A DNA stretch of 64,000 nucleotides from the NCBI GenBank assembly GCA_951812925.1, contig OX638370.1:77916004-77980003 (forward strand), read 5' to 3'. The notes below the pieces were generated by a model. The model was not told the origin of the DNA, did no database searches, and saw nothing but the letters and a program-made list of their open reading frames with translations. Below are positions 56,140-64,000 of the stretch, in pieces. Source of the DNA: Calliopum simillimum. Lineage: Eukaryota > Arthropoda > Insecta > Diptera > Lauxaniidae. Both the position numbers and the translations under genes were made by a program. Every line of letters starts with the position of its first letter. The first letter of the stretch is position 1.

Positions 56140-56720
56140 TCATTAAATATTTTTTTCTCTGTGTATAAAATCTCCTCTATTCGCGTAGTTGTTTCGCAAT
56201 GACAATATAGCGAATGCGTAATGCATCAGACAACCGCAACGACATTCAAACATGAGTGCGAGTTCCGCCCCAACCTCCGCACAGCAGACTACAGCTGTCA
56301 CAGCTGCTACCAGTTGGATTTGCATTTGGATTTGAGTACGCATTTTTGGCCCGCATCATAACTCAGGCTTAAATGCATTAACAGTTAGGCGGTCGTAACA
56401 ACTTGGACCGCATGCGCTGGTTACAACAGAAGCAACAGCCGCAGCGGTAGAACTATGAAATTCCGGTAGAAAACTTGGCAGTTGGCTGCTGCAGACAACT
56501 AAATAATACGCGATTATTTGTATGCCCGTTCGTCCGTCCATGTATGTCTATCGTGGTCATTGTGTAGAAAAATAAAAACTGGAAAAAAGAAAACAATTTT
56601 TGCTAAAGTGACAAGCGGCGTCTATTATTATTATAGTCGGCGTTGCCGCCATTTTGACCGCGTCGCCGCAATATCGACGGTATTAGGTAGTTCGGTCATG
56701 TTGTGGTCGCATAAGGTTTT
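56140..56720. other. GC-richer island with E-boxes
   Basis: Stands out from its neighbours by higher GC, two CAGCTG E-boxes within about 20 bp (ACAGCTGTCACAGCTGC near 56290), GCATGCGC motifs, and no transposon signature. This is how unique, possibly regulatory or exonic, DNA would look here. Short frames on both strands show no recognisable protein. Confidence 0.25.
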
Positions 56721-57231
56721 TTAAAGCAAAACATTCAAGTTGGGCAATTTGCCATTAAAACAGAGTCTGTCTAATAAAAATTGGCTCATAAAAATACTCT
56801 TTTGAAGTAAAGAAACGAAACCAACGTGTGAATACATTCAAAAATTGAATCGTAAAGTAGAAAACTTTCGACAAAAATGTTGTAAAACTTTTAAGGATGC
56901 TGTAAAAATTAAAATACATACAGACAGGGTGTATAAGGTAAGGTTATGAAGCTACTGCGCGGTGTTAGAGGAGGCTTAGATTAACCTTTTCACGACCATA
57001 GGGACATATGTGTCCCAAGACAAAAATAAATTAAATTTAAATAATTAAGAAACCGATATATGTAATTTTGACATTTAAAAGTTTCTAAACACTTCCTTCG
57101 TTTCTATTAAATCTGGCAACAACACCAGAAGAACCGTTATATTTGTATGATCATTCTAATGTGACAGTTTGAGTGGTGCACTATTCCTATACTTTACAGC
57201 AGAATTTGTAGGTGGTAAAGTGTTTTTAATC
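56721..57231. other. Gene-less flank with a CGACCATAGGGACATATGTG motif
   Basis: 'cacgaccatagggacatatg' near 56991 has a diverged relative 'aacgaccatagggttacatatg' near 59868, suggesting a repeat family around the hAT insertion. The last eight bases are the hAT target duplication. Confidence 0.4.
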
Positions 57232-57244
57232 CATAGATGGGCAC

Positions 57245-57645
57245 ACTGCAGTATTTATTGACTGCATTAACAATTTCAATTATCAATAAAATTTTATTGA
57301 TTACTGATATTTAGTTTGCATTACCAGTAAAGTTTTAGTGATTACTGGAAAAATATCAGTAAAAATAAATATTTACTGTTTACTGAAAAAAAAAAAATAG
57401 TAACCAGTAAGTTTTTATTGATAATGCAAATTAAATTTGCATTACCAGTAAATTTTACTGATTACTGAAAAGAATTGCAGTAAAAATAATTTTTTACTGG
57501 TTACTGGAAAAAAATTGCAGTAAAAATAATTTTTTACTGCAACTGAAAAAATTGCAGTAAAAATACTGATAATGAAAAAATTGCAGTAAAAATTACTTTT
57601 TACTGATAATGAAAATAGTTACTGGTAGTTAAAAATCAATGCACA
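57245..57645. repeat. Left subterminal array of TTACTG / CAGTAA motifs in the hAT element
   Basis: About 400 bp composed largely of variants of 'ttactgaaaaaattgcagtaaaaat' and 'attaccagtaaattttactg'. The core TTACTG or CAGTAA/CAATAA recurs on both strands every 10-25 bp. hAT transposases of the Ac type are known to bind multiple subterminal motifs through their BED-type zinc finger. Confidence 0.85.
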
Positions 57646-57800
57646 AACCTAAAGTAAATATGAAGCAAAAACCATCCAAAGTAAATAAAACACAATATTT
57701 AAGTTGGAAAATTATACAAAAACCAACTTTTATTCTATTTTCCTAGAATACTCAATTGCTACTGAACTTTGTATCAAGCGTAGAATTGACTCGAAGCTTT

Positions 57801-58726
57801 TTATACACCGTTAGCTTTCCTCAGAACAAGCAATTCGAAATTTTCATCGTTGAGGTTTTGCCTTCTGGAGCGATTCACAATCCCATGAAAACAACTGTTC
57901 TACAGGTGCAGATGACGGTAATGGGGTATTGTATTTTAAAAACACGTTTTTAATTGCTTGATGGTTTTTCAGACAATTTGCAGTTGTGTCTTGATCGACT
58001 AGGTACAAAATGGTTTCCTGGAGATAATTTCCAGAGTCAGTGGAAACACACTGTTCGCTAACATCTGTTAAAGTACATATACAAATAAATGTATAAGTAC
58101 AAATATTTAATGGAAAATTAAGTGTAAAAAATACTTTCTTCCCCGAAATCGAGGAATGCATTTTTCGGTATGTCCGGCAGAACCCGAGTTTTTACGGCTA
58201 TTTTGCCATATTTCGCCACATAAATGTTCAACATTCTCCTTACATCTTCTTCTGTTTGCGTTGTTGCTGTTTCTAACAGAGACTTTACAAAGCGTAATTT
58301 TATATCCGGAATAGATATAGCCGCAATAACAGCATCACAAGCGTCAGGCTGCAGTTTGAAATATTTTTCAAATCTTTTAAGCAAAGCTTTAAGCATTTCT
58401 TCGCTTACTTTGGCTAAATACTTAAGGCTTGAGGGGTCTAAACATCGCATTTTTATCTTTAAGGATACTATTGCAGGGACAAAGTAACCAAAATACATAA
58501 TTTTTTCGCCCTGAAGAAAATCAATCGCCTCTGCTATAGGCTCCATAAGCTTTATGTATTCTTCCAAGTGCTCAAGCTCGTCATTGAGAATGGTAGGAAT
58601 TTTGAGCAGAAAACACAATTCCGCTGATTTTTCTTTATGTTGCAGTAGCCTCTTTATGGAATCATAAAGTGAGTTCCACCTTGTTATGGTTGGAGTTAAT
58701 AAACTGTCATTTATAACCGACTGTAG
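57801..58726 (-). pseudogene. hAT transposase, C-terminal part, two exons
   Basis: Exon A (58726-58135): TPTITRWNSLYDS, the hAT TRWNS motif, through KLMEPIAEAIDFLQGEKIMY to NIYVAKYGKIAV and DFGEE. A 70-bp intron (58134-58065) has GT...AG ends and restores the frame. Exon B: VSEQCVSTDSGNYLQETILY, then FLKYNTPLPSSAPVEQLFS, the hAT dimerisation motif. Just after LFS a small deletion shifts the frame; sense resumes one frame over as IVNRSRRQNLNDENFELLVL and ends at 57801. Upstream of 58726 the frame is closed by TGA and the N-terminal half is absent. A degraded transposase whose intron still looks intact. Confidence 0.85.
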
Positions 58727-58734
58727 TCAGATTC

Positions 58735-59284
58735 TGCAGATTTTTTCAATAATCGTAAAATTTTACTGATAATGCAAATTAATATCAATAAAAGTTACTG
58801 ATTACTTCTATTTTTCCAGTAAATAGTAAAATTTACTGATTACTGATATTTCTTACTGATTACTGATATTTTTTCAGTAACCAGTAAAATTTTACTGGTA
58901 ATTAAATGTGAAATTGCAATATCAGTAAAATTTACTGCTTACTGATATTTTTTCCAGTAACCAGTAAAATTGTACTGGTAACTAAATGCTAAATTGCAAT
59001 ATCAGTAAAATTTACTGCTTACTGATATTTTTCCCAGTAACCAGTAAAATTTTACTAGTAATGAAATGTTAAATTGCAGTACCAGTAAAATTGACTGCTT
59101 ACTGATATATTTACCAGTAATCAGTAAAATTTACTGGTAATGCAAATTTGATTTGCATTATCAATAAAAATTTATTGGTTACTGCTTTTTTTTAAATTAT
59201 CAATAATACTTTATTGGTAATTGCAAATAAAATTGCAATATCAGTAACAAATTTATTTTACTGGAATTGTACTGGTACTGAAAA
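58735..59284. repeat. Right subterminal array of TTACTG / CAGTAA motifs in the hAT element
   Basis: About 550 bp. A larger unit near 105 bp ('ccagtaaccagtaaaatt.tactggtaa.taaatg..aaattgcaatatcag') repeats at about 58870, 58955, 59035 with decay. The same core motifs as the left array occur on both strands. Confidence 0.85.
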
Positions 59285-59297
59285 GTGCCCAACTATG

Positions 59298-61822
59298 TTT
59301 CAATCATATTATAGTGTGAAAAAATTGTTGTCAGGTAAGCAAACTGTTGTTTTATACAAACATATATTGAGCCATTATTTAAGTTTAGTATATAAATAAA
59401 TCATAAAATTTAATATAGGACACCGGTGCCATTATGGTCGTAAACGGTAACTTTTCAACTCACTTTTGTACTACAATTTTACCAATTTCACAGGCAATCA
59501 AAATAAAAATACCTAATGAACCTGTTAGTGAACTTATGTGCTGTAACGTACTTTTTGACACTGAATTCGAATCCGAAGCCAGAATTACTTATATACTACA
59601 GGATTTCGAGATATCCGTGCTTGAAGCTGAGAAATCGCTGTTCTCAATCTTACGGTGTAGTTCCTGGAGATGGTGTAGTTTAATTCTTTTGATGGCATCT
59701 AATTACTTACTCAATAAATAAAATACATAAATAATAGCCCTAATATTACATATCAAACCATTCCTTTAAACTTTTTCATTTAGACTCTTACTTTCCGAGT
59801 AATCACCCTTAGAAATAAAGGCATATTTTCCCCATATAAAAATTTATGGGGAAAATGTCTCCCTTAACGACCATAGGGTTACATATGTCCCAGAAAATTC
59901 CATAAAATTTTTTAATTTTTATTTTCAGATATCTTTTCTGGACGCCCAATAGACCATTATAAATAGCTAACATTGTTGCATAAGCTCCCAATTCCTTACG
60001 GTTAATAAAAAATTACATCTAAGCGGGGTCCTAAATGTACCCCATGGGAGTAATAGGGAAAAACTTAAATTTCTGACTTGTTTTACAAAACAATTTGTTC
60101 TTGCTTCACCCTAACATTTTAGGGAAGATAATTTTTCCAAAGAAAACTTTATTAGCGTTCTATAGAGAATTATAATTTCGGAGTCTGTTTATAGAACTAA
60201 AAACGATTTGGGAAAGCTCTGTGCCCTAAAGTTAAAATTTTTTATAGAAATACGTAATTCGTTTTTGGCGGCATCGGGGAACGCCTTTTTTTTTGTTCAA
60301 GCCAACTGTGCTGAGGCCAACCATAAAAGCAAGAATGTACCGTAAAAATTCATAAAATTCTTAAATGTAAAACTATCGTGACCATAATCATCCGCCGTAT
60401 ATTTTCTATATTAATTTAAATATTTTATATTAATTTTCATAAATATGTGCGGTGATATAAAAAAGAAATTGTCAAATAAATTAATTAATTTGCATTCCTG
60501 TTTTGTTGCTTTTATTCGAATTTGGTAATGCAACAATTAATTAGTCTCTCAACCTGGATGACATTGCGATTCAACGATTTTCACATACTTATTTAACCTT
60601 TTCATTTTGCTTTTTGTCTGTAGCACTGAATTGTTCATAATTTGAGACAAACACATTATCTGTCCGCCCCTTCGTCCGTCTGCCAGACTGTCTGTTCTCA
60701 CCCATTTACAAGCAATTTTGGTTCGAATCCCAACTTGCACTCTTAACTGAACACTCTGAAGTCACGACTTTGAATTTTCCAAAAATTTTTGCCTTTACTA
60801 GTGTTGCTGCTGCTGCCCTCAAAGCGGCAACAACAACAATAGCTCTCAGACAGACCGAAATTCAAGACAGTTGCAAAGAAATGATATTTTTATGCGATTT
60901 TCTATCCGATTCAATTTTAGAAGCAAAAGTAAAAAAAAAACACAACAAATAAAGTCGCATAGAAACAACAACATCCTTCAAAATCAAAACAGAAATAAAA
61001 TAAAAAATTGAAAATATTTGATTTTTTTTTTTTTTGTTGCTGCTTTTCATGTTCACGAAGCCGCCAACATGCGGTATTACTTGCTGCTGCCACCTTCTCA
61101 ACTTCAGTTGGTTACTTTTTGTAGCACAGTGGTCCGATAATGAAAAATTTTGACTTCGCGTCCTCCACAGAGCACCATTGGTTCATGAAAATCGTCCCCA
61201 AAATAAAGGGAAAAGTGCATCAAACAAGATTTTTAATCTGGATGGAAAATGGTTTATTGTCCATAGAATCAAGACAAACCAAAATAATCGGCTGGAAAAT
61301 TGGTCACGGAGATACATCAGAAAGTAAGAAAGAAAAGCGGAGGGGAAACTGTCCGCCTCGTGTCGTAACTCCATAAGGTTAATGCCTAAGTAACCCTACA
61401 TTACGAAAAAAATCATCAGAAACTGCTTGTCTTTGCTTGGAGCTTAGTATAAGTTTTCCGCCAATCGCATGCCATACCATCAGGGCCAAAAATAATGAAT
61501 TTAGTCTCATTTGCGATTATGGCACTGTTTCAAAAATCGCAACCTTTGACTAAATTCTAATATTGAGCTCCATAGTAAAGATAAGTAGATTTTACTTGTT
61601 TTTCTTTTTTTGCTTATGATGAGCCACTTGAGCTTCAAGTTATTGCCTATGGGCACGCGGAGAACAATTTACGCACTCCACGATTTGATTGTTTTTTCTG
61701 CATAGCTTTGGAACACATGACCAATATTAAATTTTGACGAACCATATTTGTTCCGACTAGATTAGCTTACAAATATTAAAAAAAAAAATATGTACAGGAA
61801 ACGCCATTATTTTTTTCCGATG
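59298..61822. other. Gene-less intergenic DNA
   Basis: No credible gene. 59600-59660 is related to 46130-46200, and 59865-60060 has the CCATAGGG / ACATATGTCCC motifs shared with 56991. A 78-codon plus frame at 61140-61376 is overlapped by an equally long minus frame and matches nothing I know. 60690-60740 contains GGTTCGAATCCCAAC, a B-box-like string without a clear A-box. Confidence 0.4.
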
Positions 61823-63119
61823 CACTTTGGTCGGGAGACAAAAAATTGGCAAAGAGTATAGCAACAAAAAAATCTATGGAAATTCCAAAAAACTTTGCCC
61901 AAGAAACCATGGGTCTAAAATCAATATCGAGCCGCCGTAAATTGCGTTGAAGTTTTGATGTACTACTTTAAAATACAATAAGAAAAAGGAAAATATTTTA
62001 ATTTTTTTTTTTTGCTTGTTTCATATAAAATTATTTAAAGTAGAGTAGAACGGGGCAATGTCGTGCACTCAACTTTGACATGCTCGTAAAGCCGTACATC
62101 TCAAGCGAATGCGATGAGTAAGCATCCGATCGAAAGATAATTTCGTTGGTTACATCCATGTGTAACAACATTTGTGTAGCGAGAAATTGTGTTTGTGTAA
62201 GTGAAGAAAAAAAAAATGTGCACGACATTACCCCCCTCAAAATTTGTGGGGTATTGTCGTGCATTGTTTTCCGAGTATAGTTAAGGTACCAAAATGTGTG
62301 AGAAATGATAGGTAGTGGTTCTATTAGAGGAGATTCAGCATTATCATGTATTTATTCATTATTATACAAGTGTGAAGTACATAATATGTTGTGTAGAGTA
62401 GATTGGGGCAATGTCGTGCACTCAACTTTGACATGCTCGTAAAGCCGTACATCTCAAGCGAATGCAACGAGAAAGCATCCGATCGTAAGATAATTTCATT
62501 AGTTACATCCATGTGTAACAACATTTGTGTAGCGAGAAATTGTATTTGTGTAAGTGAATGTGCACGACATTACCCCAATGGTCGTTTTAAAGGTCAACTT
62601 CGATAACTCGGTGAAGCCCAAAATTTTTTTCGAAAACCAAATACTTCTTTTCTTTGGCAGGATATTTCGTTTCAGAAAACACTTACCTGGTATATTTTCC
62701 CGCAAGGAAAATTATTTTTCTGACCAGATGAAAAAACACTTTTATCGTCCCGAAAGCGTGCGTTTTGAAAAAAAGGTTACACTGTAGAGACGAACTGGTG
62801 AAAATTGCTAGTATTATTTGCATAAGCTCAGTAGGTCAGCAGATCCCTACCTTACGAACAGTTGGTATATCATTAAAGTTTTTGGGCTAAAACAGCCAGT
62901 GCACGACATTACCCCCTGCACGACATTACCCCGTTCTACTCTACATATTTGAATTTTTTGTTTTTTTTTTATTGAATTTTAAAGTAAACTTCAACGCAAT
63001 TTACGGCGGCTCGATATTGATTTTAGACCCATGGTTTCTTGGACAAAGTTTTTTAGAATTTCCATAGATTTTTTTGTTGCTATACTCTTTGCCGCTAAAA
63101 AATTTGACCCGGCCTACTG
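61823..63119. mobile_element. Outer inverted-repeat element with a MITE nested inside
   Basis: 61848-62035 and 62950-63108 are inverted: GGCAAAGAGTATAGCAAC, 'atctatggaaattc', 'ccatgggtctaaaatcaat' and 'gagccgccgtaaattgcgtt' on the left recur reversed on the right. Outer tips CACTTTGGTCGGG and CCCGGCCTACTG pair imperfectly. The centre is occupied by a separate TIR element (62041-62943), so this one was a hairpin of about 0.4 kb before insertion. Confidence 0.7.
62041..62943. mobile_element. Nested MITE with GAGTAGAACGGGGCAATG ends and internal 354-bp duplication
   Basis: Left TAGAGTAGAACGGGGCAATG and right CATTACCCCGTTCTACTCTA are inverted; TA at each tip fits a TA-targeting element. A second copy of the left end (TAGAGTAGATTGGGGCAATG) starts at 62395, 354 bp on, and repeats about 200 bp of sequence. 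The motif GTGCACGACATTACCCC recurs several times on both strands. No credible gene; similar in design to the pogo-like element at 39125. Confidence 0.75.
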
Positions 63120-63238
63120 GATATACATATAATGAGTGAGATCGAAAAAATCTTAACATATGTAAAATTCAATAATTTTTAAACGGTTGTCCTTAGAGTT
63201 TTGATTTGATTTTTATTTAATTGATGTTATTTTACAAA
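63120..63238. other. Probable 3' end of the Tc1/mariner element on the minus strand
   Basis: Short AT-rich tail downstream of the transposase stop. No TIR was resolved, so the boundary with the nested elements to the left is unknown. Confidence 0.35.
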
Positions 63239-64000
63239 TTACAGAAAAATATAACTTTTATAGTTCTTACCACTATTTATGAACTCGTGGACCTTTTTCG
63301 GTAAGCCTTCCATTAGAGTTTTGATAGTTGATACAGACACCTTTTTGGAACAGTTTGCCCATCTCCTTTTAAAATCTTCAATATTTTGGGACACCTTTTT
63401 TGTGCTCTTTAAGTTTCTTTTCACAAGAGCTCAACACCTCTCCACTGGTCTTAGCTCCGGGCAATTTGGAGGATTGGCCTCTCTTGGTACAAAAGCTATG
63501 TTATTACTTTGGTACCACTCCATAGCTTTCTTGCCTTAGGAAGAAGTCTTTTTTTCAAACATTCTTTGATATATATTTCGGTATTTATAGAGCCTACTGT
63601 AACAAATGACTTGCTTCTTTTGCTGCAACTGCATATAGCTTGCCATACAAGGAATTTTTTAGGAAATTTTGTCTGCTTTTGGATTCTAAATTGTTTTTCG
63701 ACATTTCCTCCAGCATCAGCAACATAAAAATTTTGACCCGGAAGCTGCGTAATATCTGCCAGTACATACATTTCGTCGTATATTATACAACATGAATATT
63801 TTTGTATAAAATTCGATTTAAATTTCCGAGCCCTACTTTTGGCATCTAAATTTTTTTCAGCATTCTCGTCGGTAACTTTTTGGACTTTGTATGTTTTCAA
63901 ACCTGCATTGGCTTTAACTTTTCGCACCAAATGTCAGAGCACTGGGCTAACCGGGCAGCTTTTCTGGCAGGTGTGTTTGGAGATCTTTTCAATATGATTT
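63239..64000 (-). pseudogene. Tc1/mariner transposase, DD37E-like, inactivated; runs off the window
   Basis: Read right to left. At the right edge another frame gives RSPNTPARKAARLA (HTH hinge). Then 63930-63496 gives KVKANAGLKTYKVQKV, the first catalytic Asp in CCIIYDEMYVLAD, QLPGQNFYVADAGGN, KFPKKFLVWQAICSC and IYIKECLKKRLLP. Immediately after LLP the sense jumps frame to KKAMEWYQSNNIAFVPREAN, so about 20 residues, including the second catalytic Asp, are deleted. NPPNCPELRPVE follows, with a TGA (63433-63431) replacing a codon next to the third acidic residue; then KRNLKSTKKVSQNIEDF to the stop at 63239. The D-to-E spacing of relatives suggests the DD37E group; this is inference because D2 is lost. 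Confidence 0.8.

Larger units (their letters stand above)
57232..59297. mobile_element. hAT transposon, complete ends, internally deleted
   Basis: TIRs CATAGATGGGCAC (57232-57244) and GTGCCCAACTATG (59285-59297, i.e. CATAGTTGGGCAC reversed). Flanks TTTTAATC and TTTCAATC match at 7 of 8 positions, the expected hAT target duplication. The 2066-bp body encodes the C-terminal part of a hAT transposase on the minus strand and is bordered by two dense arrays of TTACTG/CAGTAA motifs. The N-terminal zinc finger and early catalytic part are missing, so it cannot supply its own transposase. Confidence 0.88.

Noticed and set aside
61140..61376. 78-codon plus-strand frame
   Set aside because: An equally long minus-strand frame overlaps it, nothing is recognisable, and the region is among repeats; left unassigned.
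62031..62606. Paired similar frames at 62031-62264 and 62324-62524 (minus) as a duplicated gene
   Set aside because: Both are read from the 354-bp internal duplication of a MITE; no protein signature.

Overview
The window is AT-rich nuclear DNA from a higher (cyclorrhaphan) fly. The only intact protein-coding gene I can support is a single-exon orthologue of Drosophila four-jointed (fj, 9608-11731). Everything else is intergenic DNA crowded with decayed transposable elements, tandem repeats and tRNA-like relics. The dispersed repeats with a TATATATTCTTGATCAGC core, the 70-bp intron in a transposase relic and the close match to Fj all point to a fly with a fairly large, repeat-rich genome (tephritid or muscoid size class). 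I cannot name the species.

Layout. 1-7500: intergenic, with a TA-flanked MITE (504-1114), dispersed fly repeats and a tRNA-like relic. 7533-9607: GAGA-like sites, a TATA box and an initiator-like motif, then a long A-rich stretch that may be the fj leader. 9608-11731: fj, a Golgi type II membrane kinase of the Fat/Dachsous pathway with its catalytic motifs intact. 12600-19512: at least six structurally defined non-autonomous elements with terminal inverted repeats (TIRs). 21847-26059: a foldback element with tandem subrepeats, then a 1.86-kb element with an exact 8-bp target duplication and a 154-codon ORF of a family I do not recognise. 28547-30215: about 1.67 kb of nearly pure TTCATTTA octamer. 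34233-36106: a 1.87-kb near-complete palindrome with an exact 8-bp target duplication. 37820-41681 and 52282-55165: several copies of a foldback family built from TCCGTTACGGATCCG palindromes, often with tRNA-like modules. One copy was interrupted by a pogo-like element (39125-40367), and another copy in the window preserves the empty site. 42203-44066: an inverted-repeat element holding tandem repeats and a tRNA-like module. 44460-44732, 50098-50484, 51052-51673 and 63239-64000: transposase relics. 57232-59297: a complete-ended hAT element with TIRs, an 8-bp target duplication, a truncated transposase with a spliceable intron, and dense TTACTG/CAGTAA repeats at both ends. 61823-63119: one TIR element nested in another.

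fj is the only gene with a cellular pathway. The rest records waves of cut-and-paste DNA transposons (hAT, pogo, Tc1/mariner and unclassified types) and their non-autonomous derivatives. No LTR retrotransposon, intact LINE, rRNA gene, intact tRNA gene or CRISPR array was seen. All coordinates and motifs were read by eye. Repeat boundaries given without a target duplication are good to roughly 10 bases.
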